This document shows positions 1 to 11,185 of a stretch of 64,000 nt of DNA, piece by piece. A program made the translations under genes and the position numbers. Location of the stretch: the NCBI GenBank assembly GCA_019096065.1, contig JAGUCH010000009.1, forward strand, positions 6,024,001-6,088,000, given 5' to 3'. Source of the DNA: Paracyclopina nana. Its lineage: Eukaryota > Arthropoda > Copepoda > Cyclopoida > Cyclopettidae. Every line of letters starts with the position of its first letter. Positions within the stretch are counted from its first letter, which is position 1. The notes beneath the pieces are model-generated. The model was not told where the DNA came from. It did not search any database and was given only the letters and a program-made list of their open reading frames with translations.

Positions 1-131
1 TTTCACGACACTTTATGTTTGCTTGAAAGTGTTTAGAAATATACATGACAGACTGTATACTGAGCATTATTCACTTGTTGACAGATTATGTTTATTATCC
101 TCCACCAGACAAGAGTAAACCGGAAAAAAAT

Positions 132-523
132 CATGAAAATTGGGAAAAGCTTGCCTCAAGCTTTGATTAATGCCAAATCATATCTAGATGGCGCTGCAAT
201 CGTACACAGAGGGCACCTCAGATCAAAATGACGTCATAATTTGGGCGCGAATAAAAGCGGGTGCGTGATTTCATCAACGCGGGTGCGTGATTTCATCAAC
301 GCGGGTGCGTGATTTCATCAACGCGGGTGCGTGATTTCATCAACGCGGGCCGGCGTTTCAACCTCGCACATTGTGTGTGTTAACGGATGACAGATTCCGC
401 AATGGGCCGTTTGATTCCGAAAAAGGCCCACAAACAGAGTTATTTCAGAATGCAACTAGCGCCATCTGAACCGACTTTGTAGCATTAATCTTAGCTCAAG
501 ACAAGCTTTTCGCAATTTTATCA
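132..523. mobile_element. non-autonomous element with long imperfect terminal inverted repeats
   Basis: The segment at about 132-200 (shared core GGGAAAAGCTTGCCT...GATTAATGCC...AGATGGCGCT) reappears reverse-complemented at about 450-523. The resulting terminal inverted repeats are about 70 bp and imperfect, and the element is about 390 bp. No ORF lies between them. The interior carries a short tandem repeat. This is the architecture of a MITE; the superfamily is not identified and no clear target-site duplication was found. Confidence 0.6.
257..349. repeat. 22-bp tandem repeat, four copies
   Basis: Unit GCGGGTGCGTGATTTCATCA plus AC repeats exactly at 257, 279, 301 and 323, with a partial fifth start at 345. 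It lies inside the inverted-repeat element at 132-523, so it is an internal minisatellite of that element. Confidence 0.9.
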
Positions 524-1456
524 TCATAGGAAACAGTAAACAGACCCCATATCTAGCCTAGCGACTAATTTTATAAGTTTTTGGACGTCTTTCTGCTGCC
601 TAAGTTGGGACGTACGCCAGTATTAAGCTAATTTTTCTCATGATTATATTTGGCAAGGTAGGATTTTAGCATGCTCCACTTGTTTTGAGGCATTAGATGG
701 ATACACTTTATTATGATTTGACCATATTTTGAGCCTTACATTGTCTGAAATTCCAATTTTTAGTGAAATTTAAGGCTGGCTTTAAGGCTGGCTTTCGGGT
801 AAGCCAAAGCACCATTTAAAAGTGCTTCCGGAATTGATTTGCTCAATAAAAGTGGCAGTATTGTTTGATAAATTTGGCTACTTTTGGCCTGATATTAAAG
901 TACGTGTCTTGTAACACCAAAATGGCACGGGTCAACTACGCTTGTGCGTCCTGACGTCACTACAGCTGAACTGACGTCCGAAAAGGGTGAGCACATTAAC
1001 GTCGACTTTAGAGTTGTTTTTACGTCGAATGAATGAGTTGTAATAGCGTCGACATCGGGCACTCATTTAAGACGACACTTTTGTTGTAGTTGTTTTAATA
1101 TCGACAAACGGGCATACAATAAAGTCGACAGGTTTGCTCATGTTATTTTAATGTCGACACCAGACGTTTTAGCGTCGACAAAAGATATTTTAATGTAGAC
1201 ACAAGATGTTTTTATGTCGACACTCACCATAATTGCCTCTCGAGAATTAAGTAGTTCGAAGTAAACACTCAAATTTTAATTTATTAACTCATTTCTTGGA
1301 GGATTGCTTCATGACTGTTAAATTGAGTGGTTTAAATCTATAGGGACTTGGAGCAAAGCAATGTGCATAAGATGGCGTTAAATTCAGATGGCTTGACGTC
1401 ATATTAGCGTGAGCGCAGATGCCCCTTTGGTCATTTTGGATGAGAGTTGCTAACAA

Positions 1457-1520
1457 CTTTGTTCTAATCAGCTGGCTCTTTTGGGCTTTTGCCCAAAAGA
1501 GCCAGCTGATTAGAACAAAG
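1457..1520. repeat. perfect 30-bp inverted repeat with 4-nt loop
   Basis: Left arm 1457-1486 and right arm 1491-1520 are exact reverse complements, separated only by TTTT. The arm begins CTTTGTTCTAATCAGCTGGC. Its near-perfect state inside otherwise decayed repeat DNA suggests recent origin or gene conversion. Confidence 0.9.
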
Positions 1521-1690
1521 CAGCCACTTTTACTGCTTACACAGATCTAGTAGCATTATTACTTGATGCACTTGCACTAGCAGGCCCAAAAGCAAGCCCA
1601 AACGACAGCCTTAAAATTGGCTAAAAAGTTGATTATTTAGCAAACAAGACCTTGCAAAATGGTAAGATGATAAGAATATCATATTTTTTT

Positions 1691-1914
1691 AGGCATGGTT
1701 CACCTGCTTATAATATCTGATATTTTGTCAAAATATCGGAGCGAAATACTGAGAAACTGAGAATTTAGATATTGTTGTTGGATGGCTTTTGGTACCAAAA
1801 GACCGAATCAGAAGAAAAAATCTAAAAAATGTTATTGGAAGTACCTGATATTTGCAAATATCAGCATAATATCGCTTGATATTTTGATCATAATATCGCA
1901 GGTGAACCAGGCCT
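1691..1914. mobile_element. 224-bp MITE with 17-bp terminal inverted repeats and TA target site
   Basis: The left end AGGCATGGTTCACCTGC (1691-1707) and right end GCAGGTGAACCAGGCCT (1898-1914) match as inverted repeats at 16 of 17 positions. If the element proper starts at GGC, both flanks show TA, as expected for Tc1/mariner-type insertion. The interior is AT-rich with repeated ATATC motifs; the short reading frame across it is incidental. Confidence 0.65.
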
Positions 1915-2412
1915 AGTGCCATAAGTAAATTGGGCTTGAAGAAATACCTCTTTTACACACAGGCAGCTTTTTGCCAACTGAGAATTTACGTGCTGATTTC
2001 CAGTGCCCTACAATAAACATAAGACACTTATTATCAAGAGTCCTGATAGTACACCTAAGAAAAAAGTGGCTAGACTAAAACGCAAAAGCATTGTTTGTCT
2101 ATATAAAAACATGAAGTGTCTACATAAAAACACAAGGTGTCGACATTAAAGCATGATGTGTCTACGCTAATATTACATAGGTGAGTCGACACAAAAGCAA
2201 CTCTCGCAAAAGTGTCGACGTAAAGACATCATGGAGTCAAAAAAATGTCGATATTAAAATATCTCTCGCAAAAGTGTCGACACAATTGCAACTCTCGCAA
2301 AAGTGTCGTCGTTATTGATGGCGCCCGTCCGAAAACATCGGTTCCGCTTTCCTATAGCTTATGCACTACTCAGACCACTCAGCTAATTGCAATTTTTAAT
2401 CTACTTTGATAG

Positions 2413-5333
2413 GTTATGGTTGAAGATCTGAGGACACAGTTCTATAGCATAACTGAACATCTGGCTAATCCTGTTTATGAAGAAGAGAACAGGGAGAAAA
2501 GGCAACTTCTCTTAGGACTTGCAGCTCTACTTGGTAAGATCAATAATTGGGTTTTCTCATTTTAAGAAAGGTTTCCAACCACCAAACTTTTTTATGATTT
2601 CTCCAGTTAATCCATGCAAAACTTTTATCACGTCAATATACATAAAAACATTAACAGTTTTTAACTTAATTTCCTATATCTTAGGAATTGGTAACAGCAT
2701 AGCATCTGCCTACACAGTTGACGAGCTCCATGAGCTCAAACAATCAATGTCGGAGGTTCAGGATGATGAAGATAGAATCTTGGCTTACATCGATAGCCAT
2801 GACATGAGGATCAAAAGTAAGTCTAATACTGATATACTTAAAATCAGCTAAGCATTTTTAAGGCGCTCATCTCGTAAGTCAAGTTAAAACTTTTATTTAG
2901 CTAATTTTTTGAGAACTGAGGCTGGAACATTTGGTGGTTTTGTTGACAAACAGTAGAGGTTCTGTCTTCTCCAGAAGGCTATTATGGGATAAGGCCAGCT
3001 TTTAAAGGGCAATTTTTCCAACTAAACTACCAATGAACTCTTAATTTTCTATTGCAACCAACATGAAAACGTGAACACAGCTTGTTCATAATTTTAAAAG
3101 CTTGAAATAATACCAATATAGCAGAAATGTCTCAAATCTAGTATATTTAGAAAATGATCGGAGGTTCACTTATTTTGGATTGGGCCTTGTAGCACCATTG
3201 AGGGTGCGTTTGATAACACATTGAATTTGTTTTGCTGTTGCGTAGCCGGCAGGCTGCTAGCATAGGAAGCTAGCTCTGCCTGGTAGCAATAATCCTCACT
3301 ACCCAATGCTTTGTAAGCAATGCCTAATAGCTGAAAAGTAATTTACACCATATCATGATGTAGCTTATGAAAGGAAAGATTAGATGAACACCCTACAAAG
3401 CTGCTTTGAAAAGCTGTCGTATTTTTTCAAATTATAAGGAACGATGGCGTCTGTTACGTAGTACAGTCAGCGCACCCTAGCGTGAAAAGCCGTGTAGTAT
3501 GCTCACTACAGAGGCAGCTAAATAGCAATTCGAAATTTGCCAAAAAATTGGCCTTCCCATATGATTTCTCAAAAATTCGATAAATAATATTTGATCCCTA
3601 TTACATTTCATGCTACTTAGTTAAAAAAATCAGGCCAATCAGCAGAAAAAAAGCGGGAAAATGCTAAAATTCTTCAATTGCAATGAAATTTGAAATTTTC
3701 CGCCTTTTTTTAGGCCAATCAGAGCAGAGTTAAATAATGTTGGCTTTTATGGCGCTACCAGATAAAAACTTTTTTCATCAGGTAATTAGTGATTTGGGCT
3801 GTTTTATCAAAATACTGGCAACTTTTAGCAGCTTTTGAGTGCGTAACCTTAAAATATTTTTTTCACACTTTTCCGTCAAAGCGTCATGTGTAAACAGCTG
3901 TACTACCTTACAGTGGCGCCATCTAGCATGATAAATTTCAAAATCAGCTCTTATAGGGAATTTAGGCCTAGCCACCTGGTATTTAAGTGTGTCGTTATGG
4001 CGCAGTATTATGTTGATATAAGCAAATATCTTATATTTGCCAAAATACAGCATGCAGCACCGAAACTGCACAAAGCAGGCTGCTCTTTGGCATTGCACCC
4101 TGTATTTAAGTTTTTTTTTCTTGAATTGCAGGTTTGGAGTCAAACATGGTATCTGTGAGGAAATTTGCCAACCTTGCGATGATGAAGATTGAAAAACTTG
4201 CTGACAATGAAAAGGCCATTATGAAGCACTCTAGTTTCTTGGTTGCTCACGGAGCTGTTCAAACCCAGATCCAGGATTTCAGCTTAATTCTAGGAGGACT
4301 TATGAATCAAAGGTTGCACCCAGCTGCAGCTAAATATATCAACATCACTCATGGTTTTGACCAAATTAAGGAGCAAGCATCAAAATTTGGCTACAGACTG
4401 TTGCCTCAGTCTGTAGATCATGCTTTCCAGATGGAAGCATCTTATATGATAGTAAATAACTCGATTAACATATTTGTGCACATACCTCTTGTGAAAGATG
4501 ATGCCATTCTCAATCTTTATTTTTATAAGTCAATTCCTCTTAAAACTAGTAACCCCTATGTCCACATAGAGATTGATGTAAATGATGCAAACATACTTGC
4601 AATCAATGCAGAAAAAACCTTCTTTCAGATTCTATCCAAGAATGATTTGGATAACTGCAACAGGCAAGGTAAATTTTTTTTGTGTCAGAATGAAAACATC
4701 TACCAAAAGGGGCACCTCCTCGGATCACAATGCTTGGGTGCTCTTTTTAACTTTGATTCTGACATAATTACTAAAATATGTCCTCACAAATTTGTCAAGC
4801 CCAAAAACTCATTCTATCAAATTTCACCCTCCAAATATTTGAGTTTTGCCCCAAAAGTTGATAATATCATATCACATTGTAAAAAGATTGAGAATGGTAA
4901 GTTGACTGAAACAAATGATGAATCTGCCCTCCATGACCTAGAAATGATCACTATTGATCAACATTGCACAGTAGAGTCTTCTGACTACATAATAGGTGCA
5001 TCAAGCTTTTTTGAAACTGGAAAATTATTTTTTTCTTTTGATCGCCCAGTTGACTTTATATATGCCAAAGACAAATTACTAGATGATTTCAGTGGCATGG
5101 AAGACCTCATAGAAGACCTTGAACACTCACCAATTGAGAAAAATCAGGCAAAAAGCAACATCAGGCTGAGAAAAAACCACCGGGACTACATTGGAGCAGG
5201 TTTAGTCTTTGGTATAGTCTTAGTGATTGTCATCATTGGGATGGCATTCATATGGTGGAGACTTATTAAAAACAAGAAGAAACTCTACAAGCAAATGGAA
5301 CTTGTTGGTAGCCCTTCTTTTGCAAAGCAATAA
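2413..5333 (+). CDS. envelope/fusion-glycoprotein-like protein (baculovirus F / errantivirus Env type), three exons, 5' end not found
   Basis: Model: exons 2413-2533 (ATG at 2416, or an upstream exon joins through the AG at 2411-2412), 2685-2816 and 4132-5333. Phases agree (1, 1) and both donors are good (GTAAGA, GTAAGT). Seen in sequence: a basic furin-type site (R-E-K-R, near 2490-2502) followed at once by a hydrophobic Gly/Leu/Ala-rich segment like a fusion peptide; heptad-like helical regions in exon 2 and the start of exon 3; a cysteine-containing ectodomain; one transmembrane helix near 5190-5260; and a short basic tail. This is the layout of class I F-type proteins carried by insect errantiviruses and kept as host genes such as Drosophila Iris (family knowledge). 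The subunit upstream of the cleavage site is only about 30 residues, so 5' exons are probably missing. No gag, pol or LTR is visible nearby, and the reading frame is intact. Inference: a captured envelope gene, possibly domesticated. Confidence 0.65.
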
Positions 5334-5363
5334 TATAACTTATTTTTCAATGCTCATATTTTG

Positions 5364-5369
5364 AATAAA
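5364..5369 (+). promoter_or_regulatory. poly(A) signal of the envelope-like gene
   Basis: AATAAA 31 bp after the stop codon, in the expected place for the mRNA 3' end. Confidence 0.6.
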
Positions 5370-5716
5370 GCATTATTGCAGGTTTCACAGTTGTGCTAAA
5401 GCTCAAATTATCTGCTCATAAGCATAGAATCTGCACTTAAGGCCTGGGTCTGCTGAATGAAAGGTCTGCACCATCTTTATGGACCATTGGTAATAGAATT
5501 CCAAATCACTAATGGCTGTGCAACTTGATGATCTTTCATTTGACTTCTCATGAGTGAAGAACCTGATATTGACTCATCATCAGAACATACTTTATGTTTC
5601 ATTTTTGTCAGCTTGGTGGCAGGTTCACTAGATGCAGGAAAATCCTTTTATTTTGCTGCACATGTTCTGTACAATTACGATATTTTTGTCAAATGTAATG
5701 AAATATTGCTCACAGC

Positions 5717-6785
5717 AAGTACACGCTGTACATGCTGTACACCCTGTACACGCTGTACACGATGTACACAATGTACACGATGTACACGCTGTACACAATG
5801 TTCACGCTGTACACGCTGTACACGCTGTACACGCTGTACACAATGTTCACGCTGTACACGCTGTACACAATGTTCATGCTGTACACGCTGTACACGCTGT
5901 ACACGCTGTACACGCTGTACACGCTGTACACGCTGTACACGCTGTACACGCTGTACACGCTGTACACGCTGTACACGCTGTACACGCTGTACACGCTGTA
6001 CACGCTGTACACGCTGTACACGCTGTACACGCTGTACACGCTGTACACGCTGTACACGCTGTACACGCTGTACACGCTGTACACGCTGTACACGCTGTAC
6101 ACGCTGTACACGCTGTACACGCTGTACACGCTGTACACGCTGTACACGCTGTACACGCTGTACACGCTGTACACGCTGTACACGCTGTACACGCTGTACA
6201 CGCTGTACACGCTGTACACGCTGTACACGCTGTACACGCTGTACACGCTGTACACGCTGTACACGCTGTACACGCTGTACACGCTGTACACGCTGTACAC
6301 GCTGTACACGCTGTACACGCTGTACACGCTGTATACGCTGTACACGCTGTACACGCTGTACACGCTGTACACGCTGTACACAATGTACACGCTGTACACG
6401 CTGTACACAATGTACACAATGTACACAATGTTCACGCTGTACACGCTGTACACGCTGTACACGCTGTACTCAATGTTCACGCTGTACACGCTGTACACAA
6501 TGTTCACGTACACGCTGTACACGCGCTGTACACGCTGTACACAATGTACACAATGTACATGCTGTACACGATGTACACAATGTACACGCTGTACACACTG
6601 TACACGCTGTACACGCTGTACACGATGTACACAATGTTCACGCTGTACACACTGTACACGCTGTACACGATGTACACAATGTACACAATGTTCAAGCTGT
6701 ACTCAATGTTCACGCTGTACACGCTGGACATGCTGTACACGCTGAACACAATGGACTCACTGTACACAGTGTACACAATGTACAT
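5717..6785. repeat. 9-bp minisatellite, unit TGTACACGC, roughly 118 copies
   Basis: About 1.07 kb of near-perfect 9-mer repeats. The core (about 5880-6375) is almost pure TGTACACGC; the edges carry variants TGTACACAA, TGTTCACGC and TGTACACGA in interspersed order. Each unit contains the palindrome TGTACA. Because 9 is a multiple of 3 and no unit contains a stop codon, all reading frames stay open (Cys-Thr-Arg, Val-His-Ala, Tyr-Thr-Leu on one strand). Those reading frames are artefacts of the repeat. Confidence 0.97.
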
Positions 6786-6909
6786 GCTTAACTCTTTTAT
6801 TAGTGAGAAGTTGTCATTGTTTATTTCTAAGTTTTGCTTGCATATGTCACCTGGCTATGCAGTCGCGGCCTAAAACTGTGGAATTGATAGTCAATAATTT
6901 ATGTCATTG

Positions 6910-7500
6910 CTGTTTTTCAGCTATTTGAAAAAAGACAGTCAGCTGACGCGGGCCTATATAAGGGTAAGCGGAATAATCATTTCGTCGATTTGAAAAAAAA
7001 GACAGCTGACACGCGCGCGAGTTTCCCGGCGTGTTTTACATGAAAGAGCCCAGTAAAAACCGTTGAAAACAGCACATACAATAGATAAATATGGGTAAGC
7101 GGAGCAATCGTTAAAACCGTTGCTGTTTTTCATCTATTTGTAAAAGAGACAGTCAGCTGACGCGCGCGCGAGTTTGCCGGCATGTTTTATATGATGAGCC
7201 GGAAAAAAACCTTCGACACTGCTCAAATAATAGTTGAATAAGGGTTAGCGGATTTATCATTTCATCAATTTGAAAAACGACATGTCAGCTGACGCGCGCG
7301 CGAGTTCGCCGGCGTGTGTAATAGGAGGTTAACCGTTAAAAACCGTTGAAAACTTCGCAATTGATAGTTTCACAATAATATTTAATCACTGCTGTTTTCC
7401 ATCAATTTGAAAAACGACATGTCAGCTGACGCGCGCGCGAGTTCGCCGGCGTGTGTAATAGGAGGTTAACCGTTAAAAAACCGTTGAAAACTGCCCATTG
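6910..7500. repeat. GC-rich diverged tandem repeat centred on GTCAGCTGACGCGCGCGCGAG
   Basis: About five irregular copies of a block of about 85-140 bp. Each has an AATTTGAAAAACGACA-like lead, the core CAGCTGACGCGCGCGCGAG (near 6937, 7005, 7154, 7285 and 7424), a GCCGGCGTG segment and a CCGTTGAAAAC tail. The two last copies (about 7262-7365 and 7395-7495) are nearly identical. GTCAGCTGAC is a 10-bp palindrome. No gene seen. Confidence 0.75.
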
Positions 7501-8400
7501 ACACCTACAAATACGGCTTTGAATGAAGGCTAGCCTTCAATTTGATGGGGAAAAGCGAGCAAGGCCACGTGTGCAGACTCATGTCCTTGGCGAATTCTCA
7601 ATGCGCGGGTTGAATGACCGCTCCCCGGTCGCATATAAAGAGAGAGAGAGAGAAAATGGCCTTGGCTTAAGCCTTTCCAGAGTTCAATGGCCTTTGCAGA
7701 GGAGCAGACAGTTTTTTTCTTCCGCCAAAAGGAGCTAGGCCTTTCTATACTTTCAGGGGATCTCCAAGGCCAATTTGGCTGCTCCCCCCAAATCAGCCTT
7801 CAAGTCAAGCAAGGCCGCGGCCTTTTTTTACAACTTGCAATTTTTCATTCTCGTCAAAATGTATATATGAAATATTTCGCGAGCAATTTATTATGGCGAG
7901 TTTGCAAAAATCAGGTTTTTTGCTGCTAGATCTTATATTAAAAAATTCCCATAATTTGCTCATCGCTCGATTTCTGCTTATTTTTTGTTATGAAACATTT
8001 ACCGGAAAATATGAGCGACTTTTTTGGCATTGGATTTTTTTTAAAGAAAACGAATTTTCATGAATTTAAAAGAAGTTTTTAAAAGAAAATTATAGTGTAG
8101 TTTTCACACAGAAAACCTCTGAAATGATGCGATTTGCATCAATGAAAAGTTTTTCAGATATAAAATAATTTTTGAAAACCTAACATTAAAAAAGGCACTT
8201 TTTCATTTTTCATAAAATGTAATTTTCATGAAAAAAGTATTTTCTCTTAATTAATTCAAGTTAAATTATGTGATTTAATCACTAAAAGTGATTTTCATCA
8301 TAACCTTTTTCCTGAAATAATATACTTTTTTAAAAAGTCTAATTTCCTTAAAAAAGGCATTTTTTTCAATAAAAAAACCCAAGTTTCACGAAAAACAATT
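7501..8400. other. no gene recognised
   Basis: AT-rich beyond 7850. It contains a (GA)n run near 7640 and short overlapping reading frames with no recognisable protein features. Confidence 0.5.
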
Positions 8401-8880
8401 TTCTTTGCGAAAAAGTTAAGGCTCAAAATCGATTTGGCAAAATAAGGTGCAAAATTGCAAAGTACGTTTGGTGAAGGCGCACACTGGGCCGAAGAGCAGT
8501 AACAATCGTGCAAAGTCGGCCCAGTGTGCAAGAGTCTGCTTCGCGAATTTATTTCGCGACTTTTTGCACCAGACGTCTGCTCGTCTCGTCTCGCGGCCTA
8601 TTTTCGACCACCAGCAACAAAAGCAGCGCGGAAATTGGCCGTTTTTGGCAGCTTTTGGCCGCGCGCGCGCGCGCGCGCGCGCACTGGGCCGAAAATGCCT
8701 GCGTCGTTGCCATACACGGTGGACGGAAAAAAGAGAGGAAAGCCAGACATTGAGGTCATTGACCTCGCCTGTCTGAAATTTGCAATGTGGCATCTCATCC
8801 ATGCAGCGAAAAGAGCGCGAAAAGAGCGCGCGCGCGTAAAAAGAGCGCGCGCGTGGACATTAGTACTTTTGCAAAAAACT
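8400..8880. repeat. GC-rich island with (GC)11 and inverted repeats
   Basis: A (GC)11 run at 8661-8682, further alternating GC tracts near 8826-8850, and a 14-bp perfect inverted repeat (GCACACTGGGCCGA at 8479-8492 against 8516-8529). Many overlapping frames are open on both strands because of composition. None shows a start context, splice structure or a protein I recognise. Confidence 0.6.
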
Positions 8881-10204
8881 TCATTTATTGTAATTGGCAA
8901 ATTTTACAGGGAATTTTTACAATTTCAATTTTTGAGCCTTGGGCATTTTTGTGTTATTTGCTTTTTTCGCGAGCTTGTCACGTGTGCAAAAAAGGAGTGA
9001 TGAATTATTTGCTTACGTTATCTGATTGGCGAAAAAGCGAAATTCGCCAAGATCGATGATCGTGGGTGGAATTAATTTAGAATTTTGCTTCATTTTTTTA
9101 GGCTGGAGTGTAAAAATGGGCTTTTTATGGCAAGAGTTTAGGAGACCCTAGTTTTCCTAGGCCGAGCATGCGAGGTCTGCAATTTCATTAATTCAATTGC
9201 TTCATTTTGGCAAAAGTGCATATTTTGATTTTTTCTTAAAAAAAGTGAAGACAAGTAAACAATTTTGGGTTATTTTTTGGCATTTTTTGGCATGAATTCT
9301 AATCGGATTTTGGCACAAATTTCACCTTTTTTTCCCATTTAAAATCTCCATTTTTTTGCAAGCTGGATTATTTTTATAGATGAATTGGTGATTTTTTTTG
9401 GCAATGCAAAAAATGGCAAATTTGCACTTTGAACTCAGAATAAAGACCTATATAGGTGTGACTAATGCAAGCACTTCTTGGCATTATTGAAGTTCTTGCC
9501 TGGTAACAGACATAAAATTGCAACAATTGTCTGCAACTTCCAAGGCTGGCTGCAATAACCGCCGAAATGTGCAAAAATGTCGCGAAAGAAATCCTATTTT
9601 AGATTCTACTCTCTATTTTGTCAAATTAAAATTGTAAAATTGCTCTTATTGAAAAGGTAACAATTATTTATTTATGTAATCCGTTTACGGAATATTGCTG
9701 AAAAAAGGATTTTAAATGAAAGTCAAGTGAAGTTTTAGTAGCCCGAGCCTGCGAGGACGGTAATTTCACGCAGTAACTGTAAATAAGGCTAGTTTCGCAA
9801 TAGTGAGTCATACCAAAAGTGATTTTCGCCCGCGTAATTCAGTTTTCAGCTACTTCTTATTAAACTTCTTGATTGAGACGCAAAAAAGTTTGTGACATGG
9901 TTTGTCAATGCCAACAAATTGAATAATTGGATAGCTTTGACATTTGACATTTGTGGGCGGATGACTGATTTATTTTTGCAGCTTGTTTTTAAAAATCGCA
10001 GAAATTGCAAGTTGGCTAATCTTTTTGGCAACAGTTTATGCAGACCCTAATTTCCTTTGTTGAGCACTCTGAGTCATTCCAAGAAATTTATGGGCTTCTT
10101 CATGCACAATATGTAGAAAGATGCCATTTTTGTGTATGAAAAGTTTGCATTCATTAATCATTGCAATAATTGGGAGTAAGAACAAGATAAATTACTAACG
10201 GTTT

Positions 10205-10406
10205 TACCGTACGCGCGCCACTTTGAGCCTCCAGAAATTTTGAATTTTGATTACTTTTTAAAAAGGATAAAAAGTCAAAAATAAATTTCTTTATTTAAAT
10301 TTCTTTATTTTTATCAATTTGTTTCCTTAAAATTAATCCTTATTTTGAATTTAGGCAATTTTTGCGAAAAAAATTTAGCCTGGCTTGAATTAGCGCGCGT
10401 ACGGTA
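10205..10406. mobile_element. small element bounded by TACCGTACGCGCG inverted repeats
   Basis: TACCGTACGCGCG at 10205-10217 is exactly matched in reverse complement at 10394-10406. The interior is AT-rich and non-coding. A related CCGTACGGTATT sequence lies at about 10690. Confidence 0.5.
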
Positions 10407-10759
10407 TGCCTATCTTTGCACCAATTCTAAAAGTAATGGTAGACTGAATGGCGCTCAGCGGTCGTTCAACTCTTGCTTTTTGTGTGCAGTTACGTAATGA
10501 AAAATGGCTGAAATTGAAAGAGTGTGCCAACTTTGCAATTTGTCTGAGAGCCCCAACAGTGCAGAATCATGTCTGGCTTCCTCAGCTATTCAGTTCATTC
10601 GGTACTCACGAGTCCCATCTAAAGTGTCCCTCAATGGATTGGGCACATTTGTAACGGGACACCCGTTACCTATGTCCTGATTTAGAAGGCCGTACGGTAT
10701 TTTTGACAACATACTTTTAGTGAGCCATGAAAAAATGATCTTTTGGTGAAGGTTTCCTT

Positions 10760-11155
10760 GTTGTTATGGATATGGTAACGGTTATGGTAAGTATTATTTT
10801 TGTTAATTTTCTTCTGGAAGAGACTATATACGCCATTGTGTTCATTGCAATGAGTTCAATGGATATTTTATTTGTTATGGTAATGGCTCTGTAACGGTAA
10901 TGCAACCATGTTATGGTAACGGTCGTGTTTTGGTCACGGCTTAGCACATTACATCACAGTCAGCATTTGCTTTTTGGATAACTCAGTCAAAATTAAGGCG
11001 CATGTTATGGTAACGGTTTAGTAACGGTTACGGTCACGGCTTTCTCACCCAAGGATTTCGTGTAATTCATTACACTGTTTTTAAGCCAGCATAGAATTTA
11101 AAGCACAGATTGTGTCTGTGGTCATGTTATGGTTATGGTCACGGTATTGTAACGG
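10760..11155. repeat. degenerate GTTATGGTAACGG repeats
   Basis: GTTATGGTAACG, GGTTATGGT, GTCACGG and close variants recur many times, near 10765, 10885, 10910, 11005 and 11130, with irregular spacing. This is a decayed minisatellite with no coding signal. Confidence 0.55.
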
Positions 11156-11185
11156 TCTGAGCTGAGCTTTTTTATTGGCTCATAA

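Larger units (their letters stand above)
1005..2330. mobile_element. foldback-like element with inverted arrays of GTCGAC-containing subrepeats
   Basis: Two arrays of degenerate subrepeats of about 20 bp face each other. The left array (about 1005-1235) reads GTCGACA-n-GATGTTTTAAT type units; the right array (about 2095-2325) carries the reverse complement (ATTAAAACAT-n-TGTCGAC). Units vary (GTCGAC, GTAGAC, ATCGAC). Long inverted repeats made of short tandem subrepeats are the hallmark of foldback elements. The middle contains a 30-bp perfect hairpin and a separate MITE. No transposase ORF is seen. Confidence 0.5.
8880..11180. other. intergenic, no gene recognised
   Basis: AT-rich sequence with short chance frames only. 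It holds the inverted-repeat element at 10205-10406 and the GTTATGGTAACGG-rich tract at 10760-11155. Confidence 0.5.

Noticed and set aside
257-349. CRISPR array
   Set aside because: Units are contiguous with no spacers, and the context is eukaryotic.
1728-1922. 64-codon minus frame
   Set aside because: Lies across a MITE whose ends define it; no coding features.
5550-6873. Long open frames on both strands over the 9-bp minisatellite, up to 413 codons
   Set aside because: The unit length is a multiple of three with no stops, so all frames stay open automatically; the predicted proteins are pure tripeptide repeats.
8416-9000. Five overlapping frames on both strands in the GC-rich island
   Set aside because: All are Arg/Ala-rich products of CG repeats, with no domain, signal or splice support.
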